From Sanderia malayensis (lineage: Eukaryota; Cnidaria; Scyphozoa; Semaeostomeae; Pelagiidae), in assembly GCA_013076295.1 (NCBI GenBank), contig RQOL01000899.1:1-64000 (forward strand): a stretch of DNA of 64,000 nt, read 5' to 3'. The notes under the pieces are model-generated. The model saw nothing but the letters and a program-made list of their open reading frames with translations. It was not told the origin of the DNA and did not search any database. The stretch's first letter is position 1; each line of letters begins with the position of its first letter. Below, in pieces: positions 46,083 to 55,312 of this stretch. The position numbers and the translations under genes were made by a program.

Positions 46083-46775
46083 ATGAATTCAAAAGAACTT
46101 TTCAATGATAGAGTCTTGGATTTCCCTGAATTTGGATACATATTAAAAAACATGTTATCGGTATCATTAATTGATGGAAAGATACAGTTTGAAATGAAAG
46201 ATGATTTGAAAACATTAGGCTTTGCAACTCATGGAGGTAAAAGACGGAGATATACTAGTGCACTTTAAATAACATTTTCAAGACCTTTGGCACATTTTCT
46301 TGGTTTAGAAGATCTGGTCACCCACACTTTACCAAATGGCTCAATAGTCAAATACTTTCACTATAAGATTTCTGATAGTATACCATCCAGTCAAACAATG
46401 AAACTGATTGTTTACAACAGGAAGGCAGATGGTGACTCGCTGACTGGAGGAAAGATAAACTGCTTAAGCAGAATAAAGGATGGTGTTCATCTAAATGAAC
46501 ATACTTCCATAAATGTAGAATGTGATCTTGGAGGTGTTAACAAACGAAGAGTTTTGAGAAAACTAGCATTTTACGATACAGACCTCGATACATATGTTAG
46601 ATATTATGCTCCAAAGAATATAATTTACACACCACTGGAGAGGCTGCAGTTCCAACAAATTCCAATAAAATTGGTAGATGATGATGGGAATCCTATAAAA
46701 TTAAGATCTCTCTATTCCGCAAAGCAGTATATTGGAGAAACATCACTGACTGTTCGAATTAGACCAGTAATATGA
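46083..46775 (+). pseudogene. Penton-like minor capsid paralogue 1
   Basis: One frame spans 46083-46775 with a single internal TAA at 46266-46268. The part after the stop (ITFSRPLAHFLGL...) and its C-terminus (IPIKLVDDDGNPI...SLTVRIRP) parallel the next gene (ITFPKYANRIAMGK...; FTIKVYNELGKDI...SFLLHFR), so I infer two tandem copies of a jelly-roll minor capsid protein, which in Polintons forms the capsid vertices. This copy lacks the longer N-terminal region of the second. The gene ends in ATGA, overlapping the start of the next. Confidence 0.5.
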
Positions 46776-48099
46776 ATGTGACACTGAATAATAGACATGT
46801 AAATTTTCATAACCCACTTCCAGTGGATACTAATTGGAAATGTAGTATGATTGCTTGTACATTAAATAAAAAAGAAAAAGATGAGAGTGAAAAAGTGTTT
46901 GCTGTTTGTTGTGATTTCATTATAAGTAAGGATGCTGTTCCTCTATTGGGGCTAGTTATTGACGATTCAAAATCCATTCACAGATCAACTATAAATCCAG
47001 CAACGTATAGAATAACAAGATCTAACATAAAATCATTCGATAAAAATTTGAAGAAAATTGTCAAATTGATTTATCATTCGTTAAAGATGATTAATGATTT
47101 TTACCTCACATGTCCTACTGATTCCGATGGAAAAATAAAACTTAACGAACAATTACATTTACATAGAAAATGGGAAGTGACGCTGGTAGAAATGATCTAT
47201 GAGCTGAGTGATAGACTTGTATTTGATCCTGCTCAATTTAAACATGGTGTTTATAATAGTTGGAAAATGTGTAGATTGATGCAACTTGGCACTGGATAAG
47301 GTTGGCTTTGATGAGTTAAATGTGAGAGTAGCGTCAAGTAATGAATATACGAAAAAATGGAATCAAGCAGCAGATAAACCAGAGAGATGGATACAATATC
47401 CTGACTTCTATGATGTAATCTCGAGTGGAGATACTATTAAAAAATTCACAATGAGAGAAATTGTTGCAATTTTCAATGAAAACGTAAAAAAACAAGAGGG
47501 GAACTGAAAGAGTATGTAGCTGATTTAGGTTTATCTTATGAAGGTGGACAAGAGTTTTCAATTGTGGATTCAAAAGTGAAGATAACATTTCCAAAGTATG
47601 CGAATAGAATTGCAATGGGAAAAGATTTATGTAAATTGTTTGGTTTTGTTGAAGATGTGCAGGAATATAGTCGCAATATAAATAATGTTTATTATAGAGA
47701 TGTGAGATGGACACCTTGCCCGTTTACAAGTAGTCTAGATCCACCTATTGGATTACTATCAAATCATACATTCAAGGCTATTGAAAGAACAACTGATGTG
47801 ACTGGTGATCAAGATTTCCAAGTCAACGCAGAAGGAAGAATATGTTTATATATTGCTCCATGCTTGACTATCGTGTAGTCGGAAAAATTAGCACACCATT
47901 GTTACGTTTCATTTGATTGAAGATTAACAAACATGTGCTGAATTTTGTAGAATTTGAAAATCTGTTCTACTATCCGTTGCTGTACAACGACATAAACGAA
48001 TTTACTATAAAAGTCTACAACGAGCTAGGAAAAGATATACAATTTTACAAAACAGACATTCATTCATTCTTGCTACATTTTAGAAGAAAGCATGTATGA
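46772..48099 (+). pseudogene. Penton-like minor capsid protein (second copy)
   Basis: The start is ATG 46772, overlapping the previous stop by ATGA. The N-terminal frame (to 47299) contains HRKWEVTLVEMIYEL, similar to the opening strand of Polinton pentons. The reading then shifts to 47288-47507, again near homopolymers at about 47487-47500 to the frame ending 47878 (DVRWTPCPFTSSLDPP, LYIAPC), and again near 47870, where PLLRFI is followed by TGA (47914-47916); the C-terminus (FYYPLLYNDI...LLHFRRKHV) ends at 48099. At least four lesions are present, so it is not functional. The next gene starts eight bases before its stop. Alternatively 46772-47299 is a separate gene. Confidence 0.6.
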
Positions 48100-48633
48100 T
48101 TTTCCAATTTACAAATCAACTCCATATTTCTATGCTTCCCAGCGTGGGAGAGGAGTAGATACTATTTTCAAGAAAGCTGGGTCTATTTTCAAAAGAGCTG
48201 TTAAAGCTGCAATACCAGTTTTGAAAAAGCAAGGACTAAAATCTACGAAAATATTATACTTCTTGTTTTAAAAGATTTTGGAGAAAAGGCGGTTGATCGA
48301 GTGTTAGCGGGTGAAAATGTTAAAAATGCTATTAAAGATACCGCACAATCTTCTATGAGAGGAATTAAAAGAAAAGCTGCTGAAGAAATTGTAAATGTTG
48401 TAAAAAAAGCAAAAAAACCACCTGCCAAGAAGCGCTCTGCCAGTAAGAAGCGACCTGCCACTGGTAGGAAATCAAGGAGCCATCCTAAAAGAACTATAAA
48501 AGAAAGCACCATGAGAGGGATCTTCATGCCAAATAAGAGCAAGAAGCGTAGGGTAAAGAAGCCTAAAGCAAAGCGTTCAGATTTAAGAAAAAATTTGTTG
48601 AAGAAACTGCTGAACAAGAAATTGTTACAATGA
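48092..48633 (+). pseudogene. Basic pX-like virion protein
   Basis: The start is ATG 48092 (MYDFPIYKSTPYFYASQRGRG). The N-terminal part has the glycine/arginine and FKKAGSIFKRAVKAA helix typical of the adenovirus-pX-like core or membrane-active proteins of Polintons. A one-base loss in an A-rich run near 48245 shifts the frame; the rest (DFGEKAVDRVLAGENVKNA, then a long Lys/Arg-rich tail with PPAKKRSASKKRP) continues to 48633. The stop overlaps the capsid start as ATGA. The extreme basicity suggests DNA binding inside the particle. Confidence 0.55.
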
Positions 48634-49943
48634 GTATAAAAACAGAATATACTGAGTGCCCTAGTGAGAGTTTAGATTTATTCAGTACACCAATAGTTCA
48701 AAACGATGTTGATTATTTTAAAGATGTTGAGTATTTTCCACAAACTGCTGCTCTCAATTCCTCAAAGCAGACTGTTGTGTTTGACATTCCTGCCCGGCCA
48801 GATCATATGATTGATTTGAATCATTCTTATTTCGTCTCAACTCTTACTATTAAGAAAGCAAATGGAGCTGATATTGGAAAAACAAATGCAGAATTTGTAG
48901 GAGTAGTAAGTAACATTGGTCAATCTATGCGGAAGCAGATAGAACTGGCTTTGAATGACACCCCTGTCACAGAAGCAAACGGGATGTATGCATACCAATC
49001 TTACTTGGAAACAATGTTGTCGTTTGACGAAACTAAAGCTGAAAACTATTTGAAAATGACAAACTGGGTCAGTGACACACTACGTAAGGAAAATGCTGCT
49101 TATCCAACGAATATGGCATCAGCGAAAAATCAAGGATTGAACCCAAGATCTGCGGCATTTGACGACAGCGAGAAAGTCAAAGTGTTAACAAAACCCCATG
49201 TTAACATTTGCAATCAAAGCAAATATTTACTGCCTGGCGTACGTCTTCAATGGCGATTGAGTCCCAACAGTAATTTGTTTTGTTTAATGAGCAAAACTGG
49301 AACATCTCCACAGCTTTTCATTTATGAAGTGAAATTGATACTTCGTCATATCCACGTTAAAGATGCAGTATTGGAAGGAATTGAAAGAACTTTGATGAAA
49401 ACTCCTGCAAATTATCCTCTCTGTCAACCCCATATGGCAAGCTATTTGGTTCCCGCTGCAACAACGAGCTGGGTTCAAGACAATGTGTTTAATGGAAAAG
49501 TACCAAACAGATTGTTTTTTGCTCTTGTGGATAATTCTGCATTTAATGGATCTTCAGAACAAAACCCATTCAACTTTGTACATGGATCAGTTTCTGGCGT
49601 TCAAGTGACTGTTAACAATCAAGAGGTCACTCGCCCTCTAAGATTGGATTATGATGATAATGACTATTTCGATGCCTATAGCCGTCTGTTGACTACTCTG
49701 GGCAATTCAGCTAGTCTGGTTGATTATGATAGATTCAATCAAGGATCAGCAATTTATGGTTTTGACTTGACACCAAAGGGAAATTGTGCAGATGAACAAT
49801 ACTTGCTTAAAAGAGAGGGTAACTTGAGAATAAGCATCAATTTTGCAACGGCTCTTGTAAGTTTGATGAATATTGTTGTTCTCGGAGAATTTGACAGAAC
49901 AATTAAAATTGATAGTCATAAAAACATCATTCGTGATTGGTAA
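48630..49943 (+). CDS. Polinton major capsid protein (double jelly roll), intact
   Basis: This is a 437-codon uninterrupted frame from ATG 48630. It is of the type often annotated 'F54H12.2-like', which is the double-jelly-roll major capsid protein of Polintons. Visible landmarks are DYFKDVEYFPQT near the start, HSYFVSTLTIKK (first barrel strand), SNIGQSMRKQIELALNDTP, NGMYAYQSYLETMLSF, and in the second half NPFNFVHGSVSGVQVTVNN and LTPKGNCADEQYLLKREGN. The length fits the family. It overlaps the pX-like gene by ATGA and the protease by a single base (TAATG). Intactness amid broken neighbours may be chance or may reflect a recent origin. Confidence 0.85.
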   Translation: MSIKTEYTECPSESLDLFSTPIVQNDVDYFKDVEYFPQTAALNSSKQTVVFDIPARPDHMIDLNHSYFVSTLTIKKANGADIGKTNAEFVGVVSNIGQSMRKQIELALNDTPVTEANGMYAYQSYLETMLSFDETKAENYLKMTNWVSDTLRKENAAYPTNMASAKNQGLNPRSAAFDDSEKVKVLTKPHVNICNQSKYLLPGVRLQWRLSPNSNLFCLMSKTGTSPQLFIYEVKLILRHIHVKDAVLEGIERTLMKTPANYPLCQPHMASYLVPAATTSWVQDNVFNGKVPNRLFFALVDNSAFNGSSEQNPFNFVHGSVSGVQVTVNNQEVTRPLRLDYDDNDYFDAYSRLLTTLGNSASLVDYDRFNQGSAIYGFDLTPKGNCADEQYLLKREGNLRISINFATALVSLMNIVVLGEFDRTIKIDSHKNIIRDW

Positions 49944-50404
49944 TGATGGATGATATAACAATCAATAACTTACTTCTGAAACATGAAAAGCTACCTTATT
50001 TCCATGGTGTATTTGAAAAAGATGAAATAAAAAACATCGATGTGCATTTACTACCCTGTTCATTCATTTTCAATGACGATAATCTTACTGGTAAAGGAAC
50101 TCACTGGGTAGCCGTCTATATTAGCGATGATCGCGTTTTGGATTTTTATGATTCGTTTGGTGAACCTCCTATGCTGAAAGAATTTGAAAACTTCATTCAT
50201 CCGTTCAAGCTCACTTACAATAAAACTCAAGTTCAATCCTATGAGAGTGCGACTTGTGGACAACATTGCATGTTCTTCCTCATTAATAGAACAAAAAACG
50301 TTACAATGAACTCATTAATCAATAAATATTTTAATGTAAATGATAAGTTAAGTAATGATTTGTATGTTTACAATTATGTTAATAGAAGATATAGTTTAAA
50401 ATAA
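49943..50404 (+). CDS. Adenain-like maturation cysteine protease, intact
   Basis: The start is ATG 49943, sharing its A with the capsid stop. The protein (about 153 residues) has the order expected for adenovirus-protease-like enzymes of the Ulp1/C5 fold: HWVAVYISD (catalytic His), DFYDSFGEPP (catalytic Asp), then SATCGQHCMFFL with the Gln and nucleophilic Cys. In Polintons it is thought to process virion proteins. It ends at 50404, tail to tail with the polymerase gene on the other strand, about 55 bases away. Confidence 0.85.
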   Translation: MMDDITINNLLLKHEKLPYFHGVFEKDEIKNIDVHLLPCSFIFNDDNLTGKGTHWVAVYISDDRVLDFYDSFGEPPMLKEFENFIHPFKLTYNKTQVQSYESATCGQHCMFFLINRTKNVTMNSLINKYFNVNDKLSNDLYVYNYVNRRYSLK

Positions 50405-50459
50405 TGTTGAAAACTTAAATGTTCAGTTAGATTAGAAATGTTCAAATAATGTCTTTTTC

Positions 50460-52842
50460 TCAGTATCTTTCTTCAGCAGCTTGCGCATTTTCTTGCAAAC
50501 AATGCCCATATGGCAGTGTGTTAAAGCCATTATCAAGAATGTATCTCTTATCATCAAAAGAGCTCAGCGATTTCTTTGTTCTTTCTGTTGTGTAGATGGT
50601 ATGATTGTGTGATTCAATATTACGCTGCCTGTGTGAATAGGTTTGCTGTTCCTTCAGGCAATCTAGGTAATCTTTATGCTTTATTTGCTTCTTTACCACA
50701 TTTTTTTTAATTCCTTTCGCTCTTTTGATTGTTTGTCCATCATCGATTCTGAGGCTATACATCTTTGATCTCAATCCGGCGAATTCTATCATTTTCCCAC
50801 CACTGAGCTCATCTTTCATTTTCCCAATAACTTTCTTGTTTCTTACAGAGTAATTTGGATGTTCTTTATCATAGTTGCTGAAATCGAATCGATCTTCATG
50901 ATCGTTCAATACACTGTTAACTTGATCTTGAGACATTGGTATGTCATAGATGAAGCTATCAGTATCCATGTCGCATAGTTGAACAGTTCTCTTTCCAATT
51001 CTGTAACTCTTTCTCCTTCATTTCTAGGTATCTCAGGATATTGTTGTTGGGTGATCTTATCATGCAAGTATTTTTTCATAAATATGAAATCTTCTTTCGG
51101 CAGGTTGTTGGCTAGTGTTGCCAAGCTGGTGCTTAAAAATGCAAATGAATCAATGTATTTGATTCCATTAGTATTGGTATTTCTACCTTCTTCATTTTCT
51201 TCAGAATGACCATCAATCTGTGCAGTCATGATCTTTTCTTTCGAATTGACGATGATCTTTGCATTTCTGCCATTCAAATTCTTCAGAATATGATGCATAT
51301 CATATCCTTTTAGATTGTGAAAGACGATCAGGATGGTGTGATAGTTTGCTACTATATCCAGATGTTTGAAGTTGCAATGCTTGCAAGCTGGACCTCTGTA
51401 TTTTCCAGTAATGTGGCAATGATCTCTGACTTTTTGTCTATCATTATCATTGAATAGTTGATTGCAACAATAGCAATGCGGAGCCTCAGCATGTTCAGCA
51501 TTTTCTTCCGGTGTTAATCTAATCATTGGCATGGTTTTCTTGAATACTGTTCGTATTTCTTCATTTAGCTTATCTAAACTATTCATAAACACCTCCATGC
51601 AATCTTCTCCGGTATAACATTCCAACGCTTGTTGCCACCTATCATGGATTGACGTGACGTAAGTACAATAACTGATTGGTTTGTGTTCTTGATAAGCAGC
51701 TCCCTTGTTTGAACTTTCCAAAATAGATTCAGTATCTGCATATATGATGAATGGTAGCATCCATTGGTTCTTAAAATGTTCCAACTTTAATTCTGGGTCT
51801 TTGGGATACTCAACACCTTGGAAGATTTTGATTTTCTGACATAATGTTTTATGTTTATCTAGATTTTCTTGACTTGTGCATGATGACAGGCATAGCGGAC
51901 AGTAAAAACGCTTTCCATGATGTTTATGCCCAGGACGTCCGCCCAACAAACGACTCATACTTTTAATCCAGCAGTAGTGATTCTCATCATCATCATTAAT
52001 TATTAGTAGCAAATCCACATGCTTTCCAAGTTCTTTTTTCGCTATTCCTACAGGTATAATTTCATCATCTTTATTTAAATACATATTGATTGAAATGTTG
52101 TTGTTTATTTCAAATGTATCAATCATCTTTTTATCTTGCACTTTTACTGGATATTTCAATCCCTCGCAGTTAAGCTCGTTCAAGCACTGTTGATACTTTG
52201 CGACTCTTTGTGGATCTTTTGATTGTGGATGTAGTGCAGATAGAATTGCATCGTTTTGCATCATTAACGTGCATCGTTTTGCATGTTAATGACTGCTTTT
52301 TTGTTTTTGATGTTGGCGGGTAGCTGCAAATATTTTTTACCTTTGATTGCTTCATAGTCGAACATCTTCACTAGCAGTTTGATATACTTTGTAAATATCC
52401 AGCCGCTTCCTTCTTCAAGCTCTTCGATATCTTCAATGTCTGATCGCAGCAGTGAATAGATAGCAGATCTGAATACTAGCGGTGGATCTGATATGATATC
52501 CCCGATGGGTTTATGAAATTCTACTTTGAGAACAATATAATACTTTATCCCTTGCTTATGTGTAAATATCTCACTCATAAGTTCGCGAATGGTGTGCTGC
52601 TTGATCTTTTTCATATTTTCAATATCCTCTTCCTTAGTATATATTTTAATTGCTTTATCATCTATCTTTTTCTTTTTCCTACCTTCGCTAACTAATTTGG
52701 GTGGTGATTGCACATTATGAGTTGTTCGCTTGTGCGCCATTAGATTCGCCATTCTATTGAATACTTTCCTACATTGATAGCAAGAGATTTTTCTTTTCTT
52801 GCTATTATTAGCAGCTGCACTTTCTTCGTGTGATCTCTTCAT
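50460..52842 (-). pseudogene. Polinton DNA polymerase B, core deleted
   Basis: The start chosen is ATG 52842 (MKRSHEES), about 40 bases downstream of a TATA-like element; an upstream ATG at 52893 overlaps that element. The N-terminus has a C2H2 finger (CYQCRKVFNRMANLMAH), then KKYLQLPANIKNKKAVIN, HYCWIKSMSRLLGG and a C2H2-type unit (FYCPLC...). The 3'-5' exonuclease follows (IIYADTESIL; HNLKGYDMHHILKN; IKYIDSFAF). Polymerase motifs A (DxxSLYP) and B (KxxxNSxYG) are missing; the reading jumps near 50970-51010 to motif C (MDTDSFIYDIP) and the C-terminal domain to 50460. A 23-bp tandem duplication (52247-52284) shifts the frame near 52260. The gene cannot make an active polymerase. Confidence 0.8.
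52247..52284 (+). repeat. 23-bp tandem duplication in the polymerase gene
   Basis: TGCATCGTTTTGCAT occurs at 52247-52261 and again at 52270-52284, an offset of 23 bases that shifts the frame between the N-terminal and exonuclease parts. Confidence 0.85.
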
Positions 52843-52881
52843 GACTAGATCGTTATTTGAAGTGATTTTATTTTGAGGATG

Positions 52882-53126
52882 ATTTATATACATAAATCAA
52901 CCAATCAGATTGCAGAGATTTCTGCTTCTAAAATTTTCTAGAACTTTTCACTTCTGGAAACTTCTTTATGACATCATAGAACTTTCAAGAACTCTTCCGA
53001 GGGACTTTCCCTACTTCTAGAAACTTCTGAAAAGTCCCTGTGATCTGATCGGTTGATAGCTCCTGGAAACTTCTGGAAGCTTCTGCTTCTGGAAACTTCT
53101 GGAACATCTTTAGACTTATATAAAAA
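52882..53126. promoter_or_regulatory. Divergent promoter with arrays of heat-shock elements and TATA boxes
   Basis: Alternating TTC/GAA triplets with two-base spacing, the heat-shock factor site, occur as perfect runs at 52952-52964 (three), 52979-52991 (three), 53015-53027 (three, fourth imperfect), 53066-53083 (four) and 53087-53104 (four). TATATAAAAA at 53117-53126 lies 12 bases past the last run and 63 before ATG 53189. On the other side TATATAAAT (complement of 52882-52890) and a CCAAT (52904) serve the polymerase gene. Confidence 0.75.
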
Positions 53127-53188
53127 GATAGTTGAGTAGATTTCATTTAACTATAAATCGTTGAAGAAGAAAGAAGTAATTAGTCAAG

Positions 53189-53626
53189 ATGTATCATTTT
53201 GAATCAAAAATCTCATTAGATGATATTGAAGAAACTGATGAGGTGGAAATTCTTTTTACACCATTTTATAGTGAGGGTTTACCGTTTTCCCCAATGTATC
53301 ATACAAATATGTATTATGAAGCATTAGTTCAATTCACCCGAGGTGATCAACGTACATATACAGCAAAACCTCTAAAGAATGGTGTGTGGGGTATGTTTCG
53401 CAAAGAACAAAAAGGTCACTGGGAGAATGCCGATAAGCATGAAATAGATGGAGATGCGTCAAATTTTGAATCCGGATCAACACTTGTCTACCTGTTTAAA
53501 AATTTGTTGGATATGTTATATGGTTACTATCCTCCATTTTTAACGATTAAAAAATCTTCAGTTCTTCTCAGTCTAGATGAGGGAAAAAAAGAAATCATTT
53601 TCAATCTATATGGGGGTGATAGATGA
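53189..53626 (+). CDS. Unidentified Polinton ORF
   Basis: A 145-codon intact frame starts at ATG 53189, about 63 bases after a consensus TATA box and HSE arrays. The protein is acidic at its start (LDDIEETDEVEIL), has aromatic-rich segments (FYSEGLPFSPMYHTNMYYEA; GYYPPFLTIKK) and a predicted mixed alpha/beta character. I do not recognise it. Its position right of the polymerase and the viral-style overlap (its TGA overlaps an ATG as ATGA at 53623) suggest an element-encoded early gene. No membrane or signal segment is evident. Confidence 0.6.
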   Translation: MYHFESKISLDDIEETDEVEILFTPFYSEGLPFSPMYHTNMYYEALVQFTRGDQRTYTAKPLKNGVWGMFRKEQKGHWENADKHEIDGDASNFESGSTLVYLFKNLLDMLYGYYPPFLTIKKSSVLLSLDEGKKEIIFNLYGGDR

Positions 53627-53861
53627 TAGGCTGGACAGATGCACCTTATAACGCTATACTTCTGGATTGTACACTGATAAAATTCCTACGTTAACGATCT
53701 GTGGTGATTGTGGTCGAGAATGGGATGGTTTCGCCCAGTGTGATTGCTATGGCATAATTTTCCGAAATGCTGAGACGGAAGATTCAGAAGATGAAAAAAT
53801 GTCTATATCAGAAGATGAAAAAATGCCTATATCAGAAAAAAGAAGAAGATTCCCAAGATGA
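53623..53861 (+). pseudogene. Small Cys-rich Polinton ORF, frameshifted
   Basis: The reading starts at ATG 53623 (overlapping the previous stop) with MIGWTDAPYNAI, then after a shift near 53660 continues in the frame ending 53861. That frame has CGDCGREWDGFAQCDCYG, a possible zinc-binding cluster, followed by an acidic repeat (SEDEKMSISEDEKMPISE) and a basic end. The repeat continues past the stop in another frame. The function is unknown. Confidence 0.4.
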
Positions 53862-53899
53862 AAAACGCCTATATGAGAAGATGACAAAATGTCTATATA

Positions 53900-54030
53900 C
53901 ACATACTGCATGCTGCACATGTTGTGCTTAAAATTGTTATAAAATAAAGTTAGTATGATGAAAAATTTACTGCATATGTTACGTTTAAAATTGTTATAAA
54001 ATAAAGTTAGTATGATGGAAATTTATGGCT
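53900..54030 (+). repeat. Tandem pair of about 60 bp
   Basis: TTAAAATTGTTATAAAATAA followed by AGTTAGTATGATG occurs twice (about 53929 and 53989). Confidence 0.8.
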
Positions 54031-54109
54031 CATTTTTCTAAATCCTACTAATATATAAATTGTAAAAACTTTCTAGATCATTCTAGATTCTAGAATTTTC
54101 TCATTTCTC

Positions 54110-54310
54110 ATGACGGCGATCTGCAAACAGGTTAATATGCCTTTGAAAAACATTGAAGAGTTCGGGCCCCCCCAGGCAATGTCTCATGATCCGTTAAAAG
54201 AGTTAAAAGAACATTACATATATTTGAACAATTGTATATTTTTAGATGATGATTATTTTAATCGAAAAATGCTGTATTTATTTTGCGTACTATTTCACGT
54301 TAGAGCTTGA
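54110..54310 (+). CDS. Small unidentified ORF with HSE in its leader
   Basis: A 66-codon frame from ATG 54110 (MTAICKQVNMPLKNIEEFG) encodes a short, partly helical protein with no known motif. Upstream are TATATAAAT (54052-54060) and TTC/GAA triplets, including a perfect three-unit heat-shock element at 54088-54100. This is the same arrangement of elements as in front of ORF 53189, so I infer a second element gene under similar control, though here the HSE lies between TATA and ATG. Confidence 0.4.
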   Translation: MTAICKQVNMPLKNIEEFGPPQAMSHDPLKELKEHYIYLNNCIFLDDDYFNRKMLYLFCVLFHVRA

Positions 54311-54393
54311 AGAGTATATAAAAGAAATTGTTTTTCCTTCTCATAAATAATTTCTATAAACATATAGACAATTTAAAACACTTTAAAAACACT

Positions 54394-55228
54394 TTAAAAC
54401 ATTTTAAACAACAGCAAATTATTAAAAATGACCATACCGGGGGGGGGGGAGGTCCATCGGTTTCTGGCCAATTCAAAAACTTGTTCTCTGAAATTAATCA
54501 TTGTTGATAAAAAGTTTAAGTTCTCTGTGCTAGCATTAGCATATCTCATCACAGCCAATAATTGTTCTGGATTATTAATCTCATCTTCCTCATCCTCGTC
54601 TTCAATGCTCGGGCTGTATCCGGGATTGATGACCATTGTTGGAGGGATGCCTCCATCAAATGCCATCCTGGCCATTTCGTTAACTGTGTCCTGCCATGGG
54701 CTTGGGAGATCTTGCCAGTCAGTATCCCCCGATCGAACCCATGGCTCTTCTAATGCTGTTGGTGTTGCCTATACGGGCTCTTCCAATGCTACTGGTGACA
54801 ATGGTGCTATTATTGGCGGCGATAGCGTCGTTACTGACGATGATGCTGATGATACTGTTATTGGTGATGATGGTGGTGTTGTTGGTGATGCTGCCCTGAG
54901 AGACCGACGAGATATAGATATTCTCGATGCGGGTGATGATCTCACGGACAGGCGAGTCCGCATCAACGGTGTTGATGTTCTTCGCTGAGATTGGCGAGAT
55001 CTCTGCACTCCTCGCAATGGTGTCCGCGGCGGTGTTTGTGGCAGTGTCCTTCTGAGTTGAGGCGTTGATTGTAATAACTAAAAATACAAAAAAAAGATTT
55101 AAGCGAAGATCTTTACATTAAAATGTGTATTAGAATGAGTAAAAATTATATTAAAAATTACCTCAATCCGTACATATACTGCCGGCGTCAGCCTGCACAG
55201 CGGGCAGTTGTTGCTGTATTCACTCCAT
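54394..55228 (-). pseudogene. RING-finger-like gene fragment, two exons, one in-frame TAG
   Basis: Exon 55228-55162 (after TGTTTAG, before GTAATT) encodes EYSNNCPLCRLTPAVYVRIE, the last C-x2-C of a RING finger in a typical W...CPLCR context. Intron 55161-55078 (84 bp) has GT/AG ends and joins exon 55077-54394 in phase. That exon encodes an Arg/Ser/Pro-rich linker and, after an in-frame TAG at 54771-54769, continues with LPSPWQDTVNEMARMAFDGG and an acidic segment. The first half of the RING is missing; upstream lies the Helitron, which may have separated it. It could be a host ubiquitin ligase fragment or a transposon gene. Confidence 0.45.
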
Positions 55229-55312
55229 CTAAACATAAGAATAATCAATTAAAAATAATCAATTATTAAGTAAAAAAGCATAATTTTGAAAGATAGACTT
55301 AGCAAGTTAAAT

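Larger units (their letters stand above)
46083..54310. mobile_element. Maverick/Polinton, partial and decayed
   Basis: The block holds minor capsid (penton-like), pX-like, major capsid and adenain-like protease genes on the plus strand, protein-primed-type DNA polymerase B on the minus strand, and small plus-strand ORFs beyond it. This set is diagnostic of Polintons, the virus-like DNA transposons. The retroviral-type integrase and packaging ATPase are absent, and no terminal repeats were identified, so the limits given are only those of recognised genes. Several genes have frameshifts; the major capsid and protease frames are intact. Confidence 0.85.

Noticed and set aside
47334..47714. Minus-strand open frame of 126 codons
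   Set aside because: It is a shadow of the minor capsid gene, whose domains read on the plus strand.
54428..54988. Plus-strand open frame of 186 codons
   Set aside because: It lies opposite the RING-type gene tail and is low in recognisable features; the minus strand has splice-consistent exons and a zinc-finger motif.
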